Source: Maioricimonas rarisocia
Lineage (GTDB): Bacteria; Planctomycetota; Planctomycetia; Planctomycetales; Planctomycetaceae
Direction of reading: 5' to 3'
Assembly: GCF_007747795.1 (NCBI RefSeq)
Contig: NZ_CP036275.1
Location: 2,160,001 to 2,224,000 of the forward strand
DNA: 64,000 bases
Part shown: positions 44,404 to 55,034 of the stretch, in pieces
Layout of the letters: the number at the start of each line of letters is the position of its first letter
Position numbering within the stretch: position 1 is the first letter of the stretch
Notes under the pieces: generated by a model
What the model was told of the DNA's origin: nothing
What the model saw: only the letters and a program-made list of their open reading frames with translations
Database searches by the model: none
Position numbers and translations under genes: made by a program

Positions 44404-47121
44404 ATGATGACACGATTCATAGGCGCCATCTGCAGTGTTGCCTTCACGCTCAGTTCCTCGGCGCAAGCCGCGCCGCCAGAAGTCCGGCTTCCGGAGAAAC
44501 ACCGGGCATTCTTCAAAGCATACTGCCTGGATTGTCACGACTCCGAAACGCGGGAAGGCCAGGTCGATCTCGAAACCGTCCCCTTCCGCATTACCACGCT
44601 CGAGCAGGCGGAACTCTGGCAGAAAGTACTCAACGCACTGAACGCCGGCGAAATGCCGCCGGAAGATTCCGGGCAGCCAGGCAATACAGCGAAGGCGGAC
44701 TTCCTGGATGATCTGGCTCGAACCATGGTCGCCGCGCGTCAGGCTCTGTCGGATTCAGGCGGCGAGATCACGATGCGACGGCTGAACCGGCGAGAGTACC
44801 GCAACAGCATTCGGCACTTGCTGGGGGTGAATGTCAACGTCGAGTCTCTTCCGGATGACGGGGGCTCCGGAACGTTCGATACCACGGGAGCATCGCTCTT
44901 TCTCTCCAGCGACCAGTTTGAGCAGTACCTGAAGCTCGGACGCAGCGCGATCGATGAAATGTTCGAGCGTCAGACGGCGTTGCAACAGGAACCGCGAGTC
45001 TTCCGCGTCGAGCCGGAAACCACGGTCAATGTCGAGAGTCGCAGGGACATGGAGCGATTGGAGGAAACCTATGACCGCTTCATGCGCTGGAAAGCGGGTG
45101 TTGACAAAGCCGCCGCCGCGCCGGAGAACCGCGAGATCGTTGCCGAAATCCTCAAAGAGAACCCGAAACTTGATCTGTCCGACTGGCCGTCGCCGGCAGC
45201 CTTTCAGTTCTACCGACACGCCCACAAACTGATCGGGGCTCCCGACCCGACGGAGTTTGGGTTTCGGGATGACAATGACGCAACCTTTTCCTTCCAGGGC
45301 GGCTACTCCCGAAAATACGCCTACCTGAAGCACTATGCCGAGCTTCCCCACAGCGATCGAGGAACGTATTTGAAACTCGCCTGGGGAATCCGTCGCATCG
45401 ACGTCTCTCCCAAGCCGAAGAATCTTCCGCCCGGAACCTACACGATGCGCGTGCGAGCGGGAGTCGTGGAAGGGACTCCGTCGTACCGGCACTTCATCGA
45501 AATCGGCCACCCACAGCGAGTGAACCAGGTGCCTGTGGGGTTTGAAGGCGTCCCCATCAGCAGCCACCAGGTCACCGGGACCATCGAACGACCAGAGGTC
45601 ATCGAGACGCAACTCGAAGTTGGCCTTCACACGCCACGTGAATTCGGCATCCAGGAACGGCAGCCCACCGATCGAAAGACCCTCCGCAACGCCTACAACC
45701 GGGACAAGCGAAACAACGGCTACGGAACACCTCCCGCCATCTGGATCGACTGGATCGAGCTCGAAGGCCCGCTTCCGCAAACCGGGCCGCCTTCACCGCT
45801 ACAGGCAATTCTCGACAGGCACACAAACGCTGCCGCAGATTCCGAAGCCGGACGTGCGCGCGTCATTCTCACCGAGTTCGCCGAAGCGGCCTTCCGCCAT
45901 GTAACACCAGACCCGGAATTCATCGACAGGCTTCTGTCGATCTTTGAGGTGCGTCGGGCAGGCGGCGACTCCTTTGAGGTTGCCATCCGTACGCCCCTCA
46001 GCATCATTCTCGCGTCGCCTGGATTCCTCTATCTCAGTGAACCTGGTCGTGACTCCGAACGACGCCAGCTGGATGACCGCGAACTCGCCGTACGGCTGGC
46101 CTGCTTCCTCTGGAGTGCTCCGCCGGATCAGGAACTGCTGGATCTTGCCGAACGTAACAAGTTGCATCAGCCAGAGGTTCTCCGCGAACAGGTCGATCGG
46201 TTGATTGCCGATCCACGTTCAGATGAGTTCGTCTCCGGCTTCGTGCATCAGTGGCTCGACATGGAGCGGCTGGACTTCTTCCAGTTCGATGCAAACCTGC
46301 ATCGCGAGTTCGACGATAACACCCGCGCCGCGGCCCGCGAAGAGGTTTACCAGTCCTTCGCTCACCTGTTGCGTGCTTCGGAAGGTGGTCGCCTTGGCAA
46401 ACTCCTCAAGAGCGACTACGTCTTCATCAACGGACTGCTCGCCACCTACTACGGCATCGAAGGTGTCACGGGCGACGAGTTCCGAAAGGTGAAACTGCCC
46501 GCCGATTCACCACGCGGCGGCTTACTCGGGATGGCCGCCATTCACGCCATGGGCAGCGACGGCATCGTCAGCAGCCCCGTCGAACGCGGAGCCTGGGTTC
46601 TGCGCCATCTGTTGAACGATCCTCCGCCGCCAGCGCCACCTAACGTCCCGCAGATCTCGCGTCTCGAAGGTCAGATCCTCACCACGCGCGAGCGAGTTCT
46701 GGCACACCAGGAAGAAGCCCAGTGCGCAAGCTGCCACCGCAAGATCGACCCCATCGGCTTTGGTCTGGAAAACTTCGATGCCGCCGGAAAGTGGCGGACT
46801 GAAGACAGCTACCAGATGCGAGACAGGAGAGGCAGAGGAGTCGGTAAGCGGAAGACCTGGACGATCGACGCGTCAGGTGCATTCCACAAAGGCCCGGCAT
46901 TCAGCGATTACCACGACCTGCGCGACCTCATCGCCATGCGTGAAGAAGACTTCGCCCGCGGCTTCACCGAACACCTGATCGAATACGCCTTAGGCCGCCC
47001 ATTCGGCTTCACCGACGAAGACCTTGCAAACGAAATCGTCAGTTCTGCGAAGCGCAGAGAGTTTGCCGTCAGCGAGTTCATTCACTCCCTCGTTCAGAGC
47101 AAAGCGTTCCGAACGAAGTAG
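44404..47121 (+). CDS. DUF1587/DUF1592/DUF1588/DUF1585 cytochrome-like exported protein
   Basis: A 905-residue secreted protein. A signal peptide (SVAFTLSSSAQA) is followed by a PSCyt-type heme site (CLDCH at 41-45), DUF1587 (RRLNRREYRNSIRHLLG), a carbohydrate-binding-like central part (PKNLPPGTYTMRVRAG), DUF1595/1592 (LAVRLACFLWSAPPDQEL, FVHQWLDMERLDFF), DUF1588 with a second heme-type site (CASCHRKIDPIGFGLENFD), and DUF1585 at the C-terminus (FTEHLIEYALGRPFGFTDED). The family is thought to act in extracellular degradation with DUF1552 partners. Normally the DUF1592 gene comes first; here the DUF1552 gene does. ATG 44404 or 44407. Confidence 0.93.
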   Translation: MMTRFIGAICSVAFTLSSSAQAAPPEVRLPEKHRAFFKAYCLDCHDSETREGQVDLETVPFRITTLEQAELWQKVLNALNAGEMPPEDSGQPGNTAKADFLDDLARTMVAARQALSDSGGEITMRRLNRREYRNSIRHLLGVNVNVESLPDDGGSGTFDTTGASLFLSSDQFEQYLKLGRSAIDEMFERQTALQQEPRVFRVEPETTVNVESRRDMERLEETYDRFMRWKAGVDKAAAAPENREIVAEILKENPKLDLSDWPSPAAFQFYRHAHKLIGAPDPTEFGFRDDNDATFSFQGGYSRKYAYLKHYAELPHSDRGTYLKLAWGIRRIDVSPKPKNLPPGTYTMRVRAGVVEGTPSYRHFIEIGHPQRVNQVPVGFEGVPISSHQVTGTIERPEVIETQLEVGLHTPREFGIQERQPTDRKTLRNAYNRDKRNNGYGTPPAIWIDWIELEGPLPQTGPPSPLQAILDRHTNAAADSEAGRARVILTEFAEAAFRHVTPDPEFIDRLLSIFEVRRAGGDSFEVAIRTPLSIILASPGFLYLSEPGRDSERRQLDDRELAVRLACFLWSAPPDQELLDLAERNKLHQPEVLREQVDRLIADPRSDEFVSGFVHQWLDMERLDFFQFDANLHREFDDNTRAAAREEVYQSFAHLLRASEGGRLGKLLKSDYVFINGLLATYYGIEGVTGDEFRKVKLPADSPRGGLLGMAAIHAMGSDGIVSSPVERGAWVLRHLLNDPPPPAPPNVPQISRLEGQILTTRERVLAHQEEAQCASCHRKIDPIGFGLENFDAAGKWRTEDSYQMRDRRGRGVGKRKTWTIDASGAFHKGPAFSDYHDLRDLIAMREEDFARGFTEHLIEYALGRPFGFTDEDLANEIVSSAKRREFAVSEFIHSLVQSKAFRTK

Positions 47122-47655
47122 ACCGAAAGGCCACCCGTAGCGAGTCTCGCGGTTGCCCCAACGTGAGTCGCGCCAAAGGGTGCGTCATGAGTCGCTTGCC
47201 GTCGGCACCGTTTCCGCCGGGCACGCTGGCAGGATCCCCGTTGATCGGACCACTCTGTGCATCGATGACGCCTTCTTCGAGCATCACCCGCCGCACGCAC
47301 GCCGGCCAGTTGCTCCCCGGGCCCGCTGACGAGAAGTGGATGCTGGCAATTCATCGACCGTATATCGGTTTGGCCGCGCTGCACAGACGTGAACCGACAA
47401 CCAGCACCTTTCTGCACTCGCGACAGCAGGCATGCGGCGGACCCCCTGTCGTGGCGTGGAACGTTGCAACCACCCCCTCCACGACATACGCTGAGCGATC
47501 CGCTTTGTCCGTGTCGTTGACGACCGGGCATGGCGAAATCCATCCCCAGAATTCACGACGTCCCCTCCGGCCGGCCATCCATCTTTGGGCATCAATGGTC
47601 CGTCGCCGGGGACATGGTCTCCGTCCGGGCCGGCGGTGATGATCGGATCACGCAC
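47122..47655. other. Intergenic region, nothing recognised
   Basis: These 534 bp show open frames in several phases but no ribosome binding site with a conserved protein behind it. The TPR gene's frame is open from 47530; its true start is placed at 47656. No dispersed repeat is seen. Confidence 0.4.
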
Positions 47656-48924
47656 ATGACCGTCCAGAAGGATGACACGGCTGGCGACTCGACAACGCAG
47701 TCAAGGCCCGACGACGCTGTACCCCTCGAAATGGGCCGCGTCGTGCGTCGCACCGCCATCATCGGCGGCATCGCTCTGCTGGCGATTCTCGTCGGCTTCG
47801 CCTCGCTGTGGGCTTATGACCGCTGGGCGGAAAAGAAACAGGAAGCCTTTCGCACCTCCTGCGAAGCGGCCGTCGCTGCTCAGGACTGGGACGAACTCCT
47901 CCAGACCGCAACCGCCTGGCGCGACTGGGACCCCGACAACGACGATTCGCTCATGTTCATCGCCCAGGCACTCGTCGATCTCGAGCGACTGGACGAAGCC
48001 GTCGAAACTCTCGGACGGGTCGAAGACGACTACAAAGGGGCACTCGAAGCACTCGCCTTCCGCGCCGAGATTCAGTACTCGGCCCTCAATCGTCCGTTCG
48101 ATGCCGAAGGGACGTGGCGACGCATGGTGAAGATCGCACCCAACGCGAACCTTCCCCGCCAGCGGCTGATCTACTTCTACGCGATGACGCTCCAGCGCAA
48201 TGCCATGGAGCAGCAGATCCGCGAAGCCGTCATGCTCGAGTGCGAACCGCCCGAAGCCTATTCCTACATCCTCCTCAAAAACGTCCTCAACTTCTCCGAC
48301 GGACTCGCGAAAACGACGCGCTGGCTGCTCAACTATCCCGACGACGAAACGCTGCAGGTCGCTCAGGCCGTCTACGCAGCCCGGCAGGATTCCGAGGGGA
48401 AAATTGCCACCTTCGGGTTTCGCACCGTGATGCCGGGGAGCCTCGATCTGGTCGAACGGCGACTCAAGCAGTACCCGAGCAACCTCGAACTGCTCGCTGT
48501 AAAAATCGACCAGGCCATCTTCGAGGGAGACGCCCGCGAAGTGACGGAACTGCTCGCTCAGGCCAACCCCAGTGCCGAAAACGACAGCCGGTTCTGGCGA
48601 ATCCGCGGCTGGCTCATGCTCGACCGCGGTCGCTACGAAGAAGCGGTCGAGGCGTTCGAGGCGGCAATCGACATCAATGTCTTCGACTGGCAGGCCCGCT
48701 GGCTGCTCGCCGATGCCCTTCGCAAGCTGAACCGGACCGAAGAAGCCGATCGTGCCTCGGCACTCGCTTTGACCGGCAAGGAACTGCAGCAGCGGATCTT
48801 CGAGAAGCCGAGCGCCCGCGATCTCGATGAAGAGCTCGCCGCCGACATCCTGCAGTACGCCCGCGACCTGGAAGCAACCCTCTTCGCCGAGTCCCTCGCC
48901 CGCCGCCTCAACCTCACGCCCTGA
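47656..48924 (+). CDS. Membrane-anchored TPR protein
   Basis: A 422-residue protein. Residues 33-55 are one membrane helix (AIIGGIALLAILVGFASLWAY), after a short polar N-terminus. The remainder consists of TPR-like helix pairs, recognisable at LMFIAQALVDLERLDEAVETL, LALRAEIQYS-like, WRIRGWLMLDRGRYEEAVEAFEAAI and WLLADALRKLNRTEEA. It is convergent with the cytochrome gene at 49380 across a repeat island; the neighbours CRTAC1 and cytochrome-TPR form a similar set elsewhere in planctomycetes. Probably a scaffold. Ribosome binding site is weak. Confidence 0.78.
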   Translation: MTVQKDDTAGDSTTQSRPDDAVPLEMGRVVRRTAIIGGIALLAILVGFASLWAYDRWAEKKQEAFRTSCEAAVAAQDWDELLQTATAWRDWDPDNDDSLMFIAQALVDLERLDEAVETLGRVEDDYKGALEALAFRAEIQYSALNRPFDAEGTWRRMVKIAPNANLPRQRLIYFYAMTLQRNAMEQQIREAVMLECEPPEAYSYILLKNVLNFSDGLAKTTRWLLNYPDDETLQVAQAVYAARQDSEGKIATFGFRTVMPGSLDLVERRLKQYPSNLELLAVKIDQAIFEGDAREVTELLAQANPSAENDSRFWRIRGWLMLDRGRYEEAVEAFEAAIDINVFDWQARWLLADALRKLNRTEEADRASALALTGKELQQRIFEKPSARDLDEELAADILQYARDLEATLFAESLARRLNLTP

Positions 48925-49379
48925 ACCCGCCACGGCAGGTTCCTCTGCTCTCCTTTCCACCCTCTCCTCACACTGCCCGCAGGGCAGCGGTGGGGCAGAC
49001 ATTCCTGTCTGCCGTACGTGCGGAAGCGGCAGACGGGACTGTAGGGTGCTGTCGCCGGAGGCGACGCACCATTCATCCCACGTGCCGGCGGGCCCACCAG
49101 TTTCGCAGGTGGCCCAGACACACGACGTGTCTGGATGGCGCAGCCACTGGAAGCCGCTCGTTCACGCCAGCGGTAGGGCAGGCTCTGCCTGCCGCCCACC
49201 ACTGCCGGTCGCCGGACCAGGTAGGCTGGGACTGGTCCCGGCACCGCAGCCAGGAGGCAGCGTGCCACGAATCTGCAAGCCGTGCGATCTCAGGGACACG
49301 CATCCCCGGAAAGACAGGTGAGGCAGACATTCCTGTCTGACTTCCTAACTCCTATCTCCTCCCCCCGCTACTCCCCCCG
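48925..49379. repeat. Intergenic hairpin-repeat island 4 between convergent genes
   Basis: Holds GCAGACATTCCTGTCTGC (48992-49013 and 49320-49342), the GGGTGCTGTCGCCGGAGGCG variant (49041-49072), CCCAGACACACGACGTGTCTGG (49105-49130), the palindrome GGCAGGCTCTGCCTGCC (49179-49196), TAGGCTGGGACTGGTCCCGG (49222-49246), and at its right end the purine-rich stop-codon tract (minus strand). No gene is supported. Confidence 0.8.
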
Positions 49380-49392
49380 CTACTCGGCCAGC
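49343..49392 (-). repeat. Purine-rich tract giving the stop of the cytochrome-TPR gene
   Basis: On the minus strand the gene ends GCCGAGTAG followed by CGGGGGGAGTAGCGGGGGG, then AGGAGATAGGAGTTAGGAAG. The TAG is part of the tract. Confidence 0.75.
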
Positions 49393-51251
49393 GCCTCGTA
49401 CCGCTGCCGATACCGCTCACTCTTCTCCTGCTCACCCCGGGCCGCACACACCTCAGCCAGCCACTGGTAAATGTTCACCACGGCAGGGTTGATCGCGATC
49501 GCCTTCTCCGCGGCAGCAATCCCCTCATCGAGTCGGCCAAGCTGCCCGAGAACATGGGCCAGCCGTCCCCAGTACTCGTAGTTCCACGGGTTCACCTTCG
49601 TCAGCCGTTCGCCGTACGCTAGGGCGCTCTGCAGTTCGCCGCTGTCGTGAGAGAGAACGAACAGCCGTCGCAGCAGCTCCTCGTGATCCGGATCAAGCTC
49701 CAGCGTCCGCTGCCAGACCTGCTCCGCCTGCGGATAGTCTCCCACCAGGTGGTACGCCAGCCCGAGCACTTCCCCGGCTTCGATGTCATCAGGAACGCTC
49801 TTCAGCCACTTCTCGAGAAACGGAATCGCCTCGACGGCGATCGCGGCATCATCCGCCTGTTCCGCCGTCCGCACCATGAAGATCGCCCGACCCCGCTTCG
49901 CTTCCGATTCAGGAACGACCCCTTCCGACTCGCCGAACACCAGCAGCCCGCCTCCCGCCCGTGGCTGCAATGCTTCTTCCAGGGGCCGACGCAGAATGCG
50001 ATGGTCCGTCTGCGAAGTATGAGGCACATCGTTCGCCGCAACCGGAGCCATATGGCACGCGATGCAGGAGTCCTCGGCAGTCACTTCGAGCCGTTCATCC
50101 AGCGGCTTGCTGCACTCAGTGGAGTCCGGGCCGTGACAGTTCAGACACGCAGAGCGATAAAACTCGACCCGGTTGTCGGCAGAGGGAATCGAGTGCGGAT
50201 CGTGACACGACGTGCATCCCAGCGCGCCGTTGCTCTTCTGGTAGCACACGCTGCTGAGCATCTGCTCCACCTGACTGACTGCTTCGGTCGATGCCCGCCC
50301 GTCCCCCTCTTCGATCCCCGTTCCGTGCAGAAAGATCGTCCAGATGTCTCCCACGTGGTCCCCGGGGCGGAAGTCGAACTCGTTCCGCCCGTACCGCACC
50401 AGCCGTTGTTCCCCCACCAGATGGCACTGGAAGCAGACGTGATCGCGGCGACCGCGCGGCAGCTCCGCCAGCTTGAGAATCGGATCCGGCTTCTCGTCGC
50501 TTCCACCCGCACGCCAGTAGTCCACATGCCCCTGCGACGGCCCGTGGCAGCGTTCACAGCCGATGCTGGCCTCGATGAACGGCTGCGCTTTGTAACGGTT
50601 CGTCTCGACCTGCGCGACCCGGCCGGCATGACACTGCAGACACCCGTCGACAATGCGTCGACCGAAGTGCAGGTTGTTCCGTTCGTAGCCGGGCGAAAGA
50701 TCCCACTGATCCTTCGTCGAATACCACGTCATCGGCGACATGAACAGCAGCCCGTCCCGGTTGATCAGGTACGAACGTCCCCGCTGACCCGAACCCACCG
50801 TATACGCGATCGGCACCGCCTGGTCGTAGATCGTCTCCCCCGATTTCTCGATCGCCATTTCGTGATGCATGACCGCCTCGTCCGCGATCTCGGCGAAGTA
50901 GAACGGCTCGAATGTCGCACTGGGAGCCAGCGGCAGCTTGAAGCCATCGTCGCGGCCGTAGTCCTCCAGCTTCGAAGCCTCCAGTGCCGCGGCCAGCGAT
51001 CGCCCCATCGGGTGTGCCCGGAAGTGTTCTGACACGTCGTCGTGACACTCGGCACAGGCCTGGCTTCCCGCATACGCCTGCGACGGAGGCGGCGGAACTT
51101 CGGGCGGCGTGAACGCAGGGGCCGTGTTCTCCGCGACCTCGGCGGCATCAGGCTCCGGTCCATCCGCACGCTTCGCAATCGCGAAGCCAATGGCCGCCAG
51201 CACGCCGGCACCGATCAGCACGAAGACCAGCGCTCCGATTCCCGATTTCAT
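49380..51251 (-). CDS. Seven-heme cytochrome c with C-terminal TPRs
   Basis: A 623-residue exported protein. One membrane or signal segment (residues 5-27) is followed by a proline-rich linker and seven CxxCH heme sites at residues 66, 204, 232, 273, 346, 369 and 396 (CAECH, CLQCH, CERCH, CFQCH, CTSCH, CLNCH, CIACH). Residues 445-620 are TPR repeats (AEQVWQRTLELDPDHEELL, IAAAEKAIAINPAVVNIYQW). Such cytochrome-TPR proteins are typical partners of CRTAC1 proteins. The CRTAC1 gene upstream overlaps the start by four bases, so the two are translationally coupled. Electron-transfer partner unknown. Confidence 0.92.
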   Translation of the reverse strand: MKSGIGALVFVLIGAGVLAAIGFAIAKRADGPEPDAAEVAENTAPAFTPPEVPPPPSQAYAGSQACAECHDDVSEHFRAHPMGRSLAAALEASKLEDYGRDDGFKLPLAPSATFEPFYFAEIADEAVMHHEMAIEKSGETIYDQAVPIAYTVGSGQRGRSYLINRDGLLFMSPMTWYSTKDQWDLSPGYERNNLHFGRRIVDGCLQCHAGRVAQVETNRYKAQPFIEASIGCERCHGPSQGHVDYWRAGGSDEKPDPILKLAELPRGRRDHVCFQCHLVGEQRLVRYGRNEFDFRPGDHVGDIWTIFLHGTGIEEGDGRASTEAVSQVEQMLSSVCYQKSNGALGCTSCHDPHSIPSADNRVEFYRSACLNCHGPDSTECSKPLDERLEVTAEDSCIACHMAPVAANDVPHTSQTDHRILRRPLEEALQPRAGGGLLVFGESEGVVPESEAKRGRAIFMVRTAEQADDAAIAVEAIPFLEKWLKSVPDDIEAGEVLGLAYHLVGDYPQAEQVWQRTLELDPDHEELLRRLFVLSHDSGELQSALAYGERLTKVNPWNYEYWGRLAHVLGQLGRLDEGIAAAEKAIAINPAVVNIYQWLAEVCAARGEQEKSERYRQRYEALAE

Positions 51252-53080
51252 GTCGGCTCTGCCTGTGACTCAAAGAGTGTCATCTTCTCGTCCGTCGACA
51301 CGTCGGAAAGAACCTGCACGCATCCGCTCGGCCAGCGCACGGTGACTCGGCACGGCTGATCCGATTCGCCCAGACCGAAGAACAGGACCGGCTCGTGGCT
51401 CGCACAGTAGCTCGTTCCCCCCGGCAACTCCTGAGTCAGCACCAACTCGCCCTGCTCCACTGTCACGACCGCTCCCAGACCACTCCGGTTGCTCTCCTCG
51501 CCGATCAGCTCGAATTGTAACCAGTGACCCAGCTCCGCGTCGTTCCTCAGCAGTCCCGCCGCATCGTTCTGATGGACCACCGCCAGATCCAGGTCTCCGT
51601 CACGATCGTAGTCACAGCTGGCAACGGCCCGCCCCAGCAATGGACGCTCGAAGTATGCCCCAGCCGTCGATGACGCTTCATGCCAGCGGTAACCGTCAAA
51701 CGCGAACATCTGCGGCGGCATGTGCCACAGCGCCCCGGTCCGCTTGCGGAAGTCATCGATGTGGCCATTTGCCACGAACAGATCCTGCCAGCCGTTCGCG
51801 TCGAAGTCCGCCATCACCGTCCCGAACGCCAGATACTGCAGCGTCGGCTGATGCAGCCCGCTCTGTCGCGTCTCGTCGGTGAAGCCGGCGGCCCCGAGGT
51901 TCTGATACAGCGTGTTCGAATCGGTCGTGAAGTGCGTCAGATACAGGTCCGGATACCCGTTTCGGTCGTAGTCCCCGAACCCGATCCCCATGCTCGCCTG
52001 GTACTGCCCCAGGCCGCTCAACGCACAGCCCATCGCAATCGCCGACTCCACGAACGTTCCATCCCCCTGCCCGAAGAACAGATGGTTTGCCGTCGTGTCG
52101 TTGGCCACGTAGACGTCCGGAACCTGGTCGCCGTTCAGGTCCGCAATCACGATTCCCAGGCTCTTGCTGCCGTCCGCGTTCAGCCCCCGTGCGTCCGCCT
52201 CTTCGACAAACGTTCCGTCACCATTGTTGAAGTAACAGACATTCGGCACCCCCGCCATCTCGGTCGGATTGCAGGTGGCCGGGTTCGAGTTCTCGTCCAC
52301 GCACGGCAGGGGATTGCGCGGGTCATAGTCGACGTAATTGCACACGTACAGATCGAGGTCACCGTCGCGGTCCAGGTCACCCCACGCGGCACTCGACGAC
52401 CACCGTCCGTTGTCGATACCGGCCGGTTCGGTCACGTCGATAAACGTGCCGTCCCCCATGTTCAGATACAGCACGTCCGGGCCGACATTGCAGACGTAGA
52501 CATCGTCGAAGCCGTCGTTGTCGAAGTCCGCCACAGCCACGCCATGACCGAACTCAACATCCACCAGCCGGCAGGCCTGAGCGACCGACGCGAAACGACC
52601 ATCGCCCAGATTGCGGAACAGCTCATCCTTCGGCTGATCGTCCCATGACGTCGCTTCGAAGCTTCCTCCCTGCGGAAAGAACAGGTCCGGCCAGCCGTCC
52701 TGGTCGTAGTCGATCCACGCGGCTCCCCCCGAGGTCGACTCCGGCATCAGCTTCCTGGGCGACGCACCGTTGTCGTACACGAACTCGATGCCCGCTTCGC
52801 TGTGCACGTCCGAGAACGCAAGCCGGCTTCCGGCGGCCGCAGTCTCCTGCTTCTCGTTATCGTCCAGATCGAGATCCGCGAACAGACCGCCGCGCGGCTT
52901 CGAAGCCGGCCTGTCCGCTCCATCCGTACTGCGAACAGCCGCCGCGGCGCCCGACCCATCCGGCAGATCCGACGAGCCATCCGGACCACAGCCGTGCACA
53001 ACAGGGACGACGAGCAGCAGCACGACCAGCCCGCGTCGCGCAGCAGCGCGGCCGGTCCGACAGAGAAGCACATGCGACAT
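51248..53080 (-). CDS. CRTAC1-family lipoprotein (FG-GAP repeats, ASPIC/UnbV domain)
   Basis: A 610-residue protein. The N-terminus ends in a lipobox-like LLLVVPVVHGC. Several FG-GAP/VCBS propeller repeats with calcium-type loops follow (AWIDYDQDGWPDLFFPQGG, VAVADFDNDGFDDVYVCN, AWGDLDRDGDLDLYVCN, VIADLNGDQVPDVYVAND, SCDYDRDGDLDLAV). The C-terminal ASPIC/UnbV domain ends with VTVRWPSGCVQVLSDVS. The gene overlaps the downstream seven-heme cytochrome gene by four bases. Extracellular surface location is expected; function of the pair is not known. Confidence 0.93.
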   Translation of the reverse strand: MSHVLLCRTGRAAARRGLVVLLLVVPVVHGCGPDGSSDLPDGSGAAAAVRSTDGADRPASKPRGGLFADLDLDDNEKQETAAAGSRLAFSDVHSEAGIEFVYDNGASPRKLMPESTSGGAAWIDYDQDGWPDLFFPQGGSFEATSWDDQPKDELFRNLGDGRFASVAQACRLVDVEFGHGVAVADFDNDGFDDVYVCNVGPDVLYLNMGDGTFIDVTEPAGIDNGRWSSSAAWGDLDRDGDLDLYVCNYVDYDPRNPLPCVDENSNPATCNPTEMAGVPNVCYFNNGDGTFVEEADARGLNADGSKSLGIVIADLNGDQVPDVYVANDTTANHLFFGQGDGTFVESAIAMGCALSGLGQYQASMGIGFGDYDRNGYPDLYLTHFTTDSNTLYQNLGAAGFTDETRQSGLHQPTLQYLAFGTVMADFDANGWQDLFVANGHIDDFRKRTGALWHMPPQMFAFDGYRWHEASSTAGAYFERPLLGRAVASCDYDRDGDLDLAVVHQNDAAGLLRNDAELGHWLQFELIGEESNRSGLGAVVTVEQGELVLTQELPGGTSYCASHEPVLFFGLGESDQPCRVTVRWPSGCVQVLSDVSTDEKMTLFESQAEPT

Positions 53081-53169
53081 GGGCGAAGTCTGTATACAGC
53101 GATTCCCGCAGCCAAAACATCGACTGCGGGAATCGGGGAATCACTCAGAAAACAGCCGTTCGTTGACGA

Positions 53170-54297
<1,128 letters not shown>

Positions 54298-54419
54298 CAC
54301 TACACTCTCCCCGATCGAAAAAGAGTTGTCTGGGAACAAGACGGAAAGACTCTCGCGGCCCATTCGAAACCGCCGCGCACGGACAAACGACCGCCGCTGC
54401 GGGAAAAGACAACTATGAG

Positions 54420-54623
54420 TTACGAGCCGTGACCGCTGCCCGGGCCGGCATGTCCACCACCGGGACCAGGAGCTGCATCCGAGGAGCTGTCGTACGCATC
54501 GTACTCGGCACTTCCCGGCTCGGGCGTCGGGGGCGCATCCTCGGGAACGCCGTCACCGCCACAGCCGACCATCATCAGGGAGAAACTGAACACAAGAGGC
54601 AACAGAAACTTTCGCACGGTCAT
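54420..54623 (-). CDS. Small secreted lipoprotein
   Basis: A 67-residue protein. The signal peptide ends in the lipobox LMMVGC. The mature part is a low-complexity chain rich in Pro, Gly, Ser and His ([16 protein letters not shown]) with no fold. AAGGAT lies about nine bases before the ATG. It sits just upstream of the DUF1559 gene on the same strand. Similar Gly/His-rich lipoproteins often accompany DUF1559 genes; their role is unknown. Confidence 0.75.
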   Translation of the reverse strand: MTVRKFLLPLVFSFSLMMVGCGGDGVPEDAPPTPEPGSAEYDAYDSSSDAAPGPGGGHAGPGSGHGS

Positions 54624-55034
54624 CCGCTGGCATCCTTCTCGCGTAGGGCAAAATAGGAAAAGGAAATATCGCACCGTAAGCGGTGCTTGGCCCGCATTCA
54701 CGATCTGCTGAAAAACAGGATGGAGACGATTACCGTGAGAGACTCAGTCGCCTGAAGCGATGTCGGCTTGGAGAAGCATCGACATGGACGCCGACTGATT
54801 TTTAAGAGAATAAAAAAACGCCGCAGAAGTGTCAAACAGAACTTGTCTGTCACGCGTCGAATCGACCGCATCGATCCTCCACACGTCGACTGCCGAATAG
54901 TAAGCCTGCTAACGAACCGGACCGGCATGCGATTGCGGCGTCCGGCAGATGCATCAACCCGAGCGACACGTTCTAATGAAGTCGCTCCACAGTTCATTCC
55001 TGATTCGCTGCCTCTGCCATCAGCTGGGTGACTC
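54624..55034. other. Intergenic region between divergent genes
   Basis: These 411 bp are richer in A and T than the rest (GATTTTTAAGAGAATAAAAAAA near 54798-54819) and should hold promoters for the lipoprotein and PhoD-like genes. I cannot assign exact hexamers. No dispersed hairpin repeat and no RNA gene is seen. Confidence 0.45.
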
